Shown piece by piece: positions 44,998-56,159 of a stretch of DNA of 64,000 bases (the first letter of the stretch is position 1; every line of letters starts with the position of its first letter). The DNA lies in assembly GCA_002286715.1 (NCBI GenBank), contig NSJX01000061.1:62001-126000 (forward strand). Direction: 5' to 3'. A program made the translations under genes and the position numbers. The DNA is from Dentipellis sp. KUC8613. Taxonomy: Eukaryota > Basidiomycota > Agaricomycetes > Russulales > Hericiaceae. Below the pieces are notes generated by a model. It searched no databases. It had not been told where the DNA came from and was given only the letters and a program-made list of their open reading frames with translations.

Positions 44998-46519
44998 GTG
45001 AAGGCGTGGTGTATAGTTGCGTTCGAGGTCATATCTGTTTTGTTGTCGAGGCCGCGCGTATATTCGCGAGGCTCGTAAATTATAATATTTAGAAGTGCGA
45101 TCAGTTGATAGTGTGATAGCTCGGCTACAGAAATTATGTCTACGGTGCGATGAGACAGAGATACACCATGGTGCTCAATCGGATGACGTACCGCGGATTG
45201 ATGGTGTTGCCTCCTGTCGTCACGGTGTCGTCGTCTCCGGCATGGTCTGCTTCATATGGGCCTTCCACCATCTCGACCGGGGCTATCTGTATACGAGCGT
45301 GAGTATTACGGTGATGCAGCGTTGCCGAATGTGCGACTCACGTTCTTTCGTCGCATACACCGGGTTGTTGCGTCGACCAGCTTCGAAATCTACATAACGA
45401 AGACTGAGAGGATGAAGTGACCGTGCTACACAAGCGTTAGGTCGTTCCATGATGCATTTGTCCCGCCAAGAATCTGTGTGGTGCAAGGACCGTAGAACAT
45501 GGCATCATCGAGGATAGTCAGTCGAACTATATCGATCGCATCGAGTCTCGGAATGTGTATCGTCCGTCGTCTAGTGCAGTCGTAGCGTTGGCTTGTCTAA
45601 GTCGCTAATTTTTGATTTTCGCATCCTCATTCGGGGACTCGGTCCTCTGGGCAGCAGCGATCGCTTCGTGAGATGCTGACGAATAATGAGGACAGGGGTC
45701 GGCAGTGTGGAAAAGAAGATAGAACAGACACTGACCGAGCCACGGATTGGCAAATTGGTCAACGCAGTCTTCCTCGTGCCGGACCCGGGGACGCGCCGGG
45801 GGATGATGACGTGCACGACTCGATCGTCATCGTGGTTGTTGGGAAAGACTTCAGTGAGGTCCATCATGAAGGCAAGCGGAGTCGCGTGCTCTGTCAACCA
45901 GACCGAGCGGTCACAAGTCTGAGAGTTGAAGTCAACTTGTCTCTCAGGCGGCTTTGACCTCTTCAGTCGGACATCAGAGCGTGCTAGTCAAAGGGCAGCC
46001 TACTGACTTACCTGGTACATCATAAACGGATCATGCCCGAGGCGACTCGCTATCTCGTCAGCCAGGGTCTCGCAAGTATACGGAGACCCTAACGAAGCCC
46101 GTAGAACGACGTCCCAGCGAGTCTTCGACTCTTAAAGATCGTGATCAGTCGACATCGGTGCCAGTTTTCATGTTGAGGTACAAAAAACAAAGATTCCGCT
46201 GCCGAGGACAGTGGTCATCGACAAACCATAGTCGTTTCGATGTTGTTCAAAAGTCCGAGTACTAAGAAGTGTTGTTGATCTTTGTTTGCTGCAGTGTGAT
46301 CTATAGACGCCGAAACGGGTCGGACGGGCCGCACGTTCACTCGAGAGACCTCCATCATCTCTACATTCTCTATGCACTCGGTTCTTGGAGACATTCTGCT
46401 GTGACTCGGAAGGACAACCTTACTGACATCGACATATTGTGAGTCTGCCACGTAGAAGATGGTTCTTTCCTTGAGTGGCTGACGCACCACGCTTCGTCAT
46501 AGTCTGTATCAGCTCTTAG
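44998..46519 (-). other. Possible small minus-strand gene, unresolved
   Basis: Two pieces look coding and can be joined. One near 46115-46015 reads TCETLADEIASRLGHDPFM and meets a GTAAGT donor. The other, from about 45920, reads RSVWLTEHATPLAFMMDL then TEVFPNNHDDDRVVHVIIPR. Further on SHEAIAAAQRTESPNEDAKI appears near 45640-45590 but hits a TAG. I do not recognise the product. The first two pieces loosely recall the N-terminal ubiquitin-like half of fungal Crinkler-type proteins, but I would not name it so. Confidence 0.3.
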
Positions 46520-47485
46520 ATGACTGTAGAAAATGCGGTTGAGCCTACGGTCTCCAGCGCCACTTACCGACCCGTTCTCCAGCCTCGAGAACCAGATCAT
46601 CGCAACGATGATTTGAACAAGCCTCGCCACCCTCCATTTAGACCGCGTGGAAAAGATTGGTTCAAATGGAAAGCCATCCGTCTCCGGCAATACGTGTGTC
46701 GCGTCATATATCCTCGCACATTCAGTCTCGGAGACTGCTCGTTCCGAATTGGGCCACACACGGTGCTCAAACGCGGATTGGACATCACCGAAGGAGAGGC
46801 AGAGGCGATGCGCTTCGTCGCCGCACATACCACTATCCCCGTTCCCCGAGTCCACCGCTCGTACACGATTGCCGGGATGGTGCACATCGAGATGGACTAC
46901 GTCAAGGGCGAGTGCCCGATCTCAATCTGGAATCATATCTCTCCAGAGGAGAAGAAACAACTGATGACGGAGCTCGAGGGCTATGTGAAGCAGCTTCGTA
47001 CGCTCCCGCCACCTTACCCTGAGGCCGTCTGTGCTGTCAACGGCGCGTCTGCGCACGACCATCGTTTTGGTCTTCACGTCGCCGGGCCATTCCTCACACA
47101 CGATGAATTCCACCGCTTCCTCCGACTGGATAGCGACCTTGATTCTTGGAATGAGGAAGAATGCAAGGAGGTTTACCTTGCACATTCGAAGAAGTACGCG
47201 TCGAAATTCACCCATGGCGATCTCGCGCCTCGGAATGTCCTCGTCCGGGACGGGCACATCGTAGCAATTCTCGATTGGGACAGTGCTGGGTGGCGGCCGG
47301 AGTATTGGGAGGTGACCAAGGAGCGTTACTCAGATTTGGGGACGCCGGAGGAGTGGCACGAGGCGGTGCGACGCGGGGTGGGGCAGAATTACGAGCTTGA
47401 ACTGGCGGCGGAGAGACATTTATACTGCCCAGGTGCGTTTACGGAATTTCCTACGAGTCCTAAGAGATCCATGATGCTGGCGTGA
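46520..47485 (+). CDS. APH-type phosphotransferase-fold protein (321 aa)
   Basis: Single-exon frame. The kinase-like fold is seen from about residue 75: VLKRGLDITEGEAEAMRFV in the N-lobe, IPVPRVHRSY, then the linker IEMDYVKGE. The catalytic loop is FTHGDLAPRNVLV (about 232-244) and the metal-binding loop is VAILDWDSAGWRPEYWE (about 249-265). These are the diagnostic APH (aminoglycoside phosphotransferase / choline-kinase-like) motifs, all intact. Fungal genomes carry many such genes of unknown substrate, and antibiotic resistance should not be assumed. The C-terminus is slightly extended, and an additional 3' intron is possible. Confidence 0.88.
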   Translation: MTVENAVEPTVSSATYRPVLQPREPDHRNDDLNKPRHPPFRPRGKDWFKWKAIRLRQYVCRVIYPRTFSLGDCSFRIGPHTVLKRGLDITEGEAEAMRFVAAHTTIPVPRVHRSYTIAGMVHIEMDYVKGECPISIWNHISPEEKKQLMTELEGYVKQLRTLPPPYPEAVCAVNGASAHDHRFGLHVAGPFLTHDEFHRFLRLDSDLDSWNEEECKEVYLAHSKKYASKFTHGDLAPRNVLVRDGHIVAILDWDSAGWRPEYWEVTKERYSDLGTPEEWHEAVRRGVGQNYELELAAERHLYCPGAFTEFPTSPKRSMMLA

Positions 47486-47752
47486 TGTGTCAACAGTGAG
47501 TTGTATCTCCTTCAGTGCTGCCCAGAACTACACGCTGACAGTGGATTTGATGTTGCTCTGCGATCTATTGTTTGGGATAAGCCCTCAAACTGCGAGCATG
47601 AGTCTCAAACTTGTGCGGCTTCGATACCCATATACTACAATCTGATACCAACTCAAGCGATTCTCCCACATCCCTAGATGTATCATACAGACCGTACGTA
47701 CTCAGAACGAAGTTTCCGATCGTCACGATGTGCTGAGTACTTGACTTCGCCT

Positions 47753-48392
47753 TTAGTCCAGCTTAGCACGCATGTCAATCATCGGTATGGTACTCTTCTT
47801 CGTAATATTCATACGCTGCGTCATGATCTGCTCCATCACCTCACCCGCTTCATGAATCGCCCTGCTCTCCGATTCCTTCGCATTTGGGACGCTCAATGCA
47901 ACAATCTGTTCAGCAATCAACGTATCTATCACCCGCAAGAGCCACGTCCTGCAGCTTAAGTCCGGGACACTGTGATCTATCCGAATGCTTGCGACGGCGG
48001 CTGAAATCCGTTGCATGTTGGCTTCATGATCGCTCGCCTTGAACTTGCCAAGCGTGAAGCGGGCTATGAGACTGAGACTGCAAACATGTTCACCTTGCCG
48101 AAGTCCATGTACCACGGCACGAGTCCCCTCTGGCGCTAGCTTGGTTGGTGAGGTGCCACCTGTCCGAGTCGGGGATGAGGGCCGTCTCTTGCTCAGTATT
48201 GGGGCGATCCTTTGGAGAAAGGACAAGGGCCCAGTGATATCCTATGTTGCCCGGTCCGCAATCGACCCGAGCCGGTGCCGTATATAAGAAATGAGAAGCA
48301 GCGGGCCATGGGAACGCACCAGGCTGATCATAGCGATGGTTCAGAGTCAAATGGAGGCGCTCTTTTTCGCCGCCGAACATGGACGAAACCAT
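47753..48392 (-). CDS. Conserved small agaricomycete protein (3 exons, 170 aa)
   Basis: Minus exons are 48392-48320, 48241-48113 and 48063-47753 (513 nt). The first intron joins RYDQP to GYHWALVLSP. The second (49 nt, GTACAT...CATAG) joins to RFTLGKFKASDHEANMQ. The protein continues with VPDLSCRTWLLRVIDTLI and ends in a basic tail. A short HWAL motif, then a beta segment, then a CxxWL helix is a pattern I associate with a common uncharacterised family of polypore proteins. I know of no function. It has no signal peptide and no membrane helix. Confidence 0.68.
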
Positions 48393-48625
48393 GCTGGAAA
48401 GATACCACACTACGCTTATATCTATGATATTGAAGTCCGATATCAAGGTCAGCTTCCCACGCATACATGCATATGTAATTATTCAAGGCGTGGGCGGGAT
48501 GAGGCGCGTGTTCAGACGTTGGTTGAAGCTGAACAGTAGAACCACCACTTTTACTCACAATACTCAACTCTTGTCGAATCTGTCCGTTTCCGCATCACCT
48601 CTCACGCAACATCATCACACGCATC

Positions 48626-49722
48626 ATGACGGACTCACCTCCCTTTGCGGAGAGCGAACACAGTGCCGCCTTCCGGGACGCCTTTCGAACGAGCAAGCAT
48701 ATTGTTGTTATCGCAGGTGCTGGATTGTCCGCAGCGTCAGGTGTGGCGTTGATCATTCAGTGTTTATACACAATTTTGATGATATTTTATGATGTTTAGG
48801 TATACCTACCTTTCGAGATGGAGGTGGCATGTGGCGTTCTTTGGACTCCACCGCGCTGGCGACTCCGGAGGCCTTCGAGGCAAATCCATCACTAGTATGG
48901 CAATTCTATCATTACCGTCGAACAAAGTACGCAAACCTCTTCTTTGCCGTTTGATTTGACTTGCTCAATTGAAGTTGCAGAGTCTTAGCAGCCAAAGCCA
49001 ATGCTGCGCATAAGATCATCGCGAAGATGTCGATACGCGCACAGTTGAGAAAGGTGGCCCCAGCCGCAAAGACTTTTCACTTGGTCACACAGAACATAGA
49101 CAGGCTTTCTGTTGATTCTCTCAACGATCTGTTGACGGATGAGCCTTCTGCTACTGCCGAATCCAACGCCTCAGACAAGAAATCGAGGGTCGTATTTCCC
49201 GACTCTGTCCTCGAGATGCACGGTCGGATATTTGATATTCGCTGCACGTCTTGTAAACACTGCGAGGAGGACCGGAATGATCCTCTCTGCCCTTCCCTTG
49301 GGTTAGCAGATGCGTCTTTCAACGACTACACAGACGCGGGGACAAAGGAAATCAACATTCCCCTTGAACAGCTGCCTCGCTGCCGTGCTTGTGGTGCCCT
49401 TGCCCGCCCTGGTGTCGTGTGGTTCGGTGAAAAGCCATACCATTTGGACGAGATCAACAGCATCGTGTACAAAGCCGATATGTGTCTAGTGATCGGCACC
49501 TCATCAACGGTACGCACTGGCTTCTGCGCGAAAGACAGCCAGACTCATTACTCTCGACAGGTCCGGCCCGCCTCGACATACGCATATCGCGTCCAGCGGC
49601 ATGGCGGGAAGGTTGCAGTCTTCAATCTAGACCCGAGCAAGACAGATGAACGCGCAGACTTTGTCTTCCGAGGTGGCTGCGAGACGGTTTTGCCGTCCTT
49701 GTTCCCTGAACTCGCTACATAA
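48626..49722 (+). CDS. SIRT5-type sirtuin, NAD-dependent protein deacylase (4 exons, 310 aa)
   Basis: Exons are 48626-48740, 48800-48926, 48981-49509 and 49561-49722 (933 nt). NAD-binding [22 protein letters not shown], catalytic His in LEMHG, a zinc-binding set CTSCKHC and [17 protein letters not shown], and the GTSST cofactor segment are all present. The segment VWQFYHYRR keeps the Tyr and Arg that in human SIRT5 (Tyr102, Arg105) recognise negatively charged acyl-lysines. Desuccinylation, demalonylation or deglutarylation is therefore more likely than plain deacetylation. The third intron is 51 nt and in frame; splicing it gives the family-like [14 protein letters not shown]. No obvious mitochondrial presequence. 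A long inverted-repeat element begins 12 bp after the stop. Confidence 0.92.
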
Positions 49723-49734
49723 TGATGTTGACTG

Positions 49735-50078
49735 TTATTGCTCTTTGCATAAAACTTGGCGCGGAGCTGAAATGCGCCACCACACATTCACGCGCGTGTG
49801 TGCGCGCGCGAAATGAAGATTGTCCTGTATCTCGTGAACCACGCATGCTATAAAGATGAGGGCTATATCGTTGGAATCGCCTTTTCGAGACCTTTCCAAC
49901 AATGTATAGAAATCCATGTTTTAGTGTGAATTCAAAATTCGGCCATGAAAAGACCAAATACACCGTATCTCCCAAACGAGCTAAGATATACAGAATTGGA
50001 CGCCTGTACCGTGTTCACATTGATCATAGCTTTCCGTAGATGTAAGAAACGTACCGCTTTGACCGTCTTTTCCCTGCG
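49735..50078 (+). repeat. Left terminal inverted repeat
   Basis: 344 bp, starting 12 bp after the sirtuin stop codon. It pairs with 50944-51287. Confidence 0.92.
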
Positions 50079-50943
50079 CGCAAGCCTCACCACGCTGCGC
50101 GAGTTTCCGCGGTCACGCCGCCGCACGCCGCTGCATGCTTGCTGAACGCACGCAATGGCGGCACCTCCTGTTGAGTTCTCTAGTGCAAACCGAGGACCCT
50201 GACACACGATAGGATCTTCCTTGTGGTCCTTCGCTTCGCCGGGGTTCCCAGAGAGCCCGATGTTGCGAGATACAGCCGGTCTCGCTTTCCAACGGTCTGG
50301 CGGCTCGGTCTTCGTCTTGAATTGGTAAGTTAGCTTCAGATTTGTACCCTGAGCATGCTGAACGGTACCCAGTACGATATAGGATGCAAAAATCACTACA
50401 TATTGCCTATCTACCACCGTTTACCTGCAAAATCCACACCATCCCCCTACTATCACCTTCTACCCAACTAGCCCTCGCCTTGGCTTCTTTTTTGCCCCCA
50501 AACGTCGCGATCCCCTTGCACATTCGGTGCAATGGGGTATTCTGTGGTTGAAGTGCTGCTGAAGCGGCAGAGAAGCGGTGGGAAGAAGCATGGGAGGTGT
50601 GAGGAGGATATATGGTCGGATTTGGGCTATCCATGGTTCGATTCACTTGTTTCTGGGTTTGCGTGAAAGATATCACCATTTACAGCAGTATACAACTTAG
50701 TTTCTGCTCCCTGGTACCTTGAATGCCGAGTCATGCGAAGATTTCCACTGCCAAGGGTACATTTCCACCACCATCCCCTTTTCCTCGAGAATTCAGACAA
50801 AACCCTTGATTTTTTTCGCATTCATAGTATTAGTTTGACGATTCGAACACGGGGATATGCTTCGCATCATCCAGAACGCTTTCGTTCAAAAGATATGGCC
50901 TCTTCTCCCCAAGCAGAGGCCCCATAGGCACCCTTTTGCCTTC

Positions 50944-51287
50944 CGCAGGGAAAAGACGGTCAAAGCGGTACGTTTCTTACATCTACGGAAAGCTATGATC
51001 AATGTGAACACGGTACAGGCGTCCAATTCTGTATATCTTAGCTCGTTTGGGAGATACGGTGTATTTGGTCTTTTCATGGCCGAATTTTGAATTCACACTA
51101 AAACATGGATTTCTATACATTGTTGGAAAGGTCTCGAAAAGGCGATTCCAACGATATAGCCCTCATCTTTATAGCATGCGTGGTTCACGAGATACAGGAC
51201 AATCTTCATTTCGCGCGTGCGCACACGCGCGTGAATGTGTGGTGGCGCATTTCAGCTCCGCGCCAAGTTTTATGCAAAGAGCAATAA
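50944..51287 (-). repeat. Right terminal inverted repeat
   Basis: 344 bp, reverse complement of 49735-50078. A minus-strand open frame coming from 51702 runs through its outer end. Confidence 0.92.
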
Positions 51288-51702
51288 GCATAGTGGTCCT
51301 CTGCTTTTCCTCTCGCCGGACATGTAAAATGACATCATCGAGCTTCGTCCGGTGAGTGCTTCTCTTCAACGATACATTCGTAGCGGTATATGCAGGCGCA
51401 ACATCGCGAAAGACCACTCCATAAAACATTTCTGGTCCGTCAAGAAGTATGTCGGATTCGACGGCATGCGACCCTGACGTTATATCGAAGTCAAGATCAG
51501 TTAGTACTAGACTTCCAAAGTCATATAGCGATGGCCGAACATGGCGAGGCGCTGCTCGCGCTGGCGCTCGATGCGGCCCTGGTGCATCCGTTTGCGCAGC
51601 GAGCGCGGCTGCACGGCGTACTGCCTCCGAAGCGCGCGCGGCAGGGTGCTCCCGAGCGTGGTGAACTGGACGTCCGCGAATGTCGTCGACCCATGTGAGC
51701 AT
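51288..51702 (-). other. Unrecognised open frame running into the inverted repeat
   Basis: A minus frame from ATG near 51699 reads LTWVDDIRG, then an Ala/Arg-rich part, then SLVLTDLDFDITSGS and DILLDGPEMFYGVVFRD, and crosses into the right repeat arm at 51287, ending near 51169. An overlapping frame from about 51710 reads STTFADVQFTTLGSTLPRAL. Neither matches a family I know. If there was a gene, its 3' end now comes from the inserted element. Confidence 0.3.
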
Positions 51703-52093
51703 ATTTGTGCACTCAAATCATAACACAGTCATTATTTTTCGCAGCCCAATCCGCTTCCTTGTATCACAAGATGTGGCTTCTACCAGCACGATGAATATGA
51801 CGCGCGATAAGTCCTGAAACTTGTCTTCCTCGTCTGTTGTCCCCGCGATGAATTGCCTATAACGTCTTCAGGTATGCGGGCTCACGTGATAATTGTTGGG
51901 CTACATCACATCGACGAAGTAACGCATGGATTACGACCCCAACGATGGTCGACAACTAGGCGACCGTTGCCCAGCAAGAAGAACTTTCATTCCCTGATCC
52001 TTGTGACGAACTCAAATCATGCCTTGTGCGTTTCAGAAGTGACGCCGCATGCAGGCAATATCTCTTCGATTCCGGATTCGACTGCGATGCTCC

Positions 52094-52968
52094 TCAAGTC
52101 CACTTCCTGTACGACCAATCAAACTGCCCGCCCCCAGGCTCGTCTCCCATTTCCTCCTCCTCGCGCTGCGGAAGCGTATTCGGCCTCACAAACACAACTG
52201 GTGCATCGAAGTCCTGCACTTCTCCCTCCCCCGCGTGCGACGTTGACAGTGTTGCCTGTGCCTCGATCTCCACAAGCCGTGCGTTGTCCGGTCCCGTGGG
52301 CCGGATGAACGTCGCGTTCCACAGTTGCTCTGCTCGGGGACCGCGGCTGCGGCTGTCCGCCGACGCAGGGTGTTCATGGACATCAACCCCAATTAGCGTC
52401 GCGTTGGGCATCTTTAAGATCTGGTCCTTGCGCATGGTCAGTGTGCCCGCCGGGCTCGCGAGAGGGGAGAAGGCCACTGCTAGGCTGATTCACGTCCGTA
52501 TCGGGGATGGCAATATATATCAGCGGCAATTTGGATAAGTGCCCCTCAAGCACTTGGGCTGGCTTGTACTCACCCCACGGGCGAATCATACACCTGGATC
52601 GCCCAGATCTGATTATCACCCGCATCATGGCCAGGCTGCAGCTCGCGCGTGGCCGTCTCTCGCGTCTGTGCGTTCCAATCGAGCACCAAGCGCAGGTTGT
52701 CGTCGCGCACGCGGCGCACAATGTACCCGCCGCGCGCGGGCACGTATTGCAAGTACCAGAACATGTACTCGGTCGTGCTCCCGACGATGCTGTCAGGGTC
52801 GGGGGTGGGCGCGCGCGCAGCGACGAGCGTGAACGTGAGGCGGTTCAGCTGGAAGCGGCTCCAGATGCTGTAGAAGCCGTCGGCGAGGGGGCGCGTGCAT
52901 GTGGGGAGTGTGGGGTCTTGAGTTTGGGCCTGGGGTGGGGCGGCTGGGGCGGAACCGGGTAAAGACAT
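52094..52968 (-). CDS. Possible ricin-B-like beta-trefoil protein (2 exons, 251 aa)
   Basis: Exons 52968-52574 and 52454-52094 on the minus strand (756 nt). The first exon carries a pattern reminiscent of a beta-trefoil lectin: DGFYSIWSRFQLNRLTFTL, YMFWYLQYVPARGGYIVRRV, LRLVLDW and DNQIWAIQVYD, each with the W/I-Q-V spacing of ricin-B repeats. The donor is a consensus GTGAGT. The acceptor chosen (CTCGCGAG) is the one that restores the frame, but it is not the prettiest AG available. The second exon has a beta-rich part (ATLIGVDVHEH, NATFIRPTGPDNARLVEIEA) and an acidic tail. A TATATAAG lies about 36 bp upstream on the minus strand. Carbohydrate binding is conjecture. Confidence 0.5.
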
Positions 52969-53216
52969 GAGTTTGTAGTGCTGGGGCACATTCCCGCTAG
53001 CTTATATAGGGACTCAAGACATCAAAGGGAATGAGTATGTCAATAAGGCATGTGGATGCCTTCCATTCCGCTGTAGTAAGCAACTGGTGGTGTCACGCAA
53101 AATCTACTCGGACCTATGGCCAGAAAAGTACACACATTTCCTGCATTGATATAGGTATCGTATGTTGTCAAATTACAGAGTTACCAGAGGTATAGAATAC
53201 AGCACTCCCCGCTCCA

Positions 53217-55684
53217 TCATGTTCTTGGCCTTTTTCCTGAGGTACTAGTGCTTACAACTCCCTCGGTAGATGATGAATCACGGAACACATCCTCATCATC
53301 AGCAACCTGAGACAAGCACCTTTTCCGAGCCTCAGGAATTAGGAGCCCAGCCTGGTCAGATTGCACGACCCGGTGTGCGAAGCAGAGCATCAGCGGCGGA
53401 ACATCTGGTCCATCGGCCACATCTAGGCAAGCATTGAGGACTTCGTGCGCTGAACCGTATATGGAGGAATATGTCGCGAGACCACCAATGTTGTCTCCCC
53501 GGTCCATGTAAGCGAAATACAGATTATGGGCAAAGATGCGCACGTATCGTGCACAGACGCTGATACTGCTAGGCAGGATTCCGCGAGCTGCCGTTGCGAA
53601 GCAGCACCCATTGTTGTTGATATTTTCCACTGGGAGGCACTGTAGCCAGCGCCGTAATCGAAGATCGGCCGTGCGAACGCTTGAAGGGCTTCGCTGTCGA
53701 TGCGTGCAATAATAGTCCACAGGAGAAGCCAGAAAAATGATTCAAGGTCGTGCTCGTAGTTGTGAATGACATGGGACATTTTCTTGTCGACAGCGTCCAG
53801 AGTCTCGTCAATGGACTCATCCTGGATCGAAAGCTTTCGGTTCAAGTGATGGACTTTGAAATATGTTTGATATTGCATTTCAATAGCCATAAAGTATGGC
53901 GTACCCTGGTTATCAGTCAGATTTGAATACATCACAGCTTTGACTGAGCAACAGAACACATACCGTCTTCGGGTCAGAGTTTCCTCTACCATCCGGATTG
54001 AATTTTTTGGCATATTCCAAATCGCTGAGGATACCTCTTCCTCCTTCGGTTGTTGAATACCAGAGTAAGTTACCGGAACTGATATCACGGTGAACCCAGC
54101 CAATAAGGAATAGAAGCTGAACAACTGTAGAATGGAGATTAGTAAACGATGAAGGTGTACGTCAGAGATATATCTGACCTAGAAGACAGTCCAGCATTGC
54201 TTGAAGGACTGTCCTCAGATCCACAATGTCGTGCAGGGCTTGGCACACTTCACTGTATACAACGCGGTATCGACGCTTAGGCACGAAGCTTCTCGGTGAG
54301 CCTGGAGTATCTTCTTCGCCCATCGCGTGGGAATACGTTAGCGAAGGGGGTGGTGAAGCCAGAGAAGAATGTACCCGGCGCTGGAGCTGTATCAGATGTG
54401 ATTCCCTTGCATTGAGCGCCTTGTTCGTCGCAGTCGATGGTCAGAAAGTGGTTTCGGTATCTTCTATCCCGAAGCGCGTCGCAAACAAGTTTCTTTTCTT
54501 CTTCAGAGACGTCGTGAAAGTGCTCAGAGTTGAGCGAGCCGTCCGAGATGAGTTTGTCGGAAAGCGTGTCCAGATCCTGGAGGATGGCGTCCTGGATCTG
54601 CCGTTCCGTCCGCGCATCGTCATCGATCCAGACGTCCTTGAGAATCTTGGTCTTCTTCTCGAGTTGGGTCAGATCATCGAAGCTTTTGACCTCGACGGCC
54701 TCGAATATGCGCGTCGTTCTCGCCGTGATGTTAGTGCCGCGATGCTCGACTACTGTACGCAGCGTTTTGAAATAACGGCCCTGAATGCGAAACACCAAGC
54801 AAAGTCGTGAATTCGCATGTGTCAGATCAAGGCGGCGCTGGACGGACGTGTGGTATCCGAGTTCATCCGTAGTCGCAAAGATGAACGAAGCGAAAGCGCA
54901 GACGGTGGTAGGAATACCCTATATAGCCATAGTATCAGGTCGACTCACGTTCATTACAGATGTACTGCTGTGAAATCAAAAGGCTTCGTCTTCACAGAAT
55001 GCGACCGAGACCAAGACCATAATGTCATGGATTCACCCTCGATTGTAATCTAAGCACGCAAATGGTTAGCATTCCGCAACAATCAAAAGAAAACATGCCG
55101 ACATACGCTATATGTGAATAGTTGCCTCACGTCATTGTTCATGATATGGACTGCACCGCCCTCTGTAAGATGTTGTGCTGTTAGTAGCAATATGCTTGGG
55201 CCGTCGAGGAATATCGCTTACGTCTACCAACTCTTCCGGTGTCGATCGCAGTGTCCACTCACAGTTCGCGACTTTGTCTGCAGTGGGGGTATTCTTCGGC
55301 ACCACGTCCGTCGGCACAGTGGATTTCAAGACTTTGAAGTAGCCGGCGATCCTTTGTGATGCCCCCGGAGTCTCCGACTCGGTGACGTGGACCAGCGGCT
55401 TCTGGTCCAGTATACACGACGCCTCCCGGCCTTTCACCTTAGCTTCGCTGATTGTGGCACAGATTTACGAGAAAAATCCGTAGGCTTCCTCAGCTCGAGT
55501 AAACTTGGATGACGGCTTGACATCGCAACCTACGAAGCGATCGCGATTCTCGTTGATGAGTTTGGCCTTTGCAAGTGCATCGAGGCAGACTTGAACTTCG
55601 AACGGAACCGGAAGGATTGAAAGGCGCGTATGTGGAGAAGAACGTGGAGGAGGAGACCTCGACGACTTGGACCTCGCTGCTCAT
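53217..55684 (-). CDS. FunK1-type fungal protein kinase (multi-exon)
   Basis: The order of FunK1 segments on the minus strand is clear. An N-terminal part near 55600-55500 reads VCLDALAKAKLINENRDRF. Then come EGGAVHIMNNDVRQLFTYS (near 55130) and ITIEGESMTLWSWSRSHSVK (near 55050-54990). Next are SFIFATTDELGYHTSVQRRL (near 54880), TKILKDVWIDDDARTERQIQ (near 54640), VPKRRYRVVYSEVCQALHDI (near 54270), the catalytic loop WVHRDISSGNLLWYS (near 54090), ILSDLEYAK and GTPYFMAIEMQ. Catalytic Asp and Asn are present. Most introns are 50-90 nt and phase-consistent. Two places are unresolved: near 55610, where the frame changes between FFSTYAPFNPS and VPFEVQVCLDAL, and near 53620 before the last exon. FunK1 kinases are abundant in Agaricomycetes; their substrates are largely unknown. 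Confidence 0.75.
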
Positions 55685-56159
55685 CTCTTTGGTGCAAAGT
55701 GTGCGTTGACCTGGTGTGGGGTGTCTGACTCCTTGCCACGACGATGAGAGAACATCAGCACTTGAAGTGCGAGAGGAAAGAGCTATTCGTAGCTCACTGA
55801 ATAGGACGGATCGATGGTGTGACAGATACGCCGATCTTGTCTCTTGGATTATCCGTCCGAATTGTGGACAAGGGCCACGCACAATGGCCAGTGACGGTGC
55901 TCTTCAACCCGGTGTTGCAAATGTCGAGTTGAACCACAGTTCGCCGTCAGTGTTGAAACGGCAAGTTCCGAGCGGTGCTATTGCCCAACTCTTTGGCGCC
56001 GCACCTCGTGCATCCCACGTGTTCTCGTCCAACCAGACTAGAAGTGGGATGACATGGAGATCCCCAACCAACGATACGAGACGAAGAAACACCGCCGTTA
56101 CCTTCACAACTCAGTCGAAGCCAGATACTATAGAGTACAATATCCAAACGAACGTTACA
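55685..56159. other. Spacer between FunK1 and O-fucosyltransferase-like genes
   Basis: No supported gene. Short frames on both strands lack domains. Confidence 0.4.

Larger units (their letters stand above)
49735..51287. mobile_element. 1.55-kb element with 344-bp terminal inverted repeats
   Basis: The left arm 49735-50078 and the right arm 50944-51287 are reverse complements of equal length, with about two mismatches in a GC-alternating tract. The outer ends read TTATTGCTCTTTGCATAAAA. If the first two bases after the outer T are a TA target duplication (49736-49737 and 51285-51286), a Tc1/mariner-like origin is possible, but this is weak. The 865-bp centre has no transposase-like frame, so the element looks non-autonomous (MITE or foldback type). 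The near identity of the arms suggests recent insertion or gene conversion. Confidence 0.9.

Noticed and set aside
45571..46130. Crinkler-type effector call
   Set aside because: The resemblance rests on a short MDLTEVFPNN...HVIIPR stretch. The defining N-terminal motif and downstream domain were not found, so I left it as unresolved.
50407..50679. Small minus-strand frame inside the inverted-repeat element
   Set aside because: No transposase motif (no DDE/D spacing, no helix-turn-helix) and only about 90 codons, so I do not call it a transposase.
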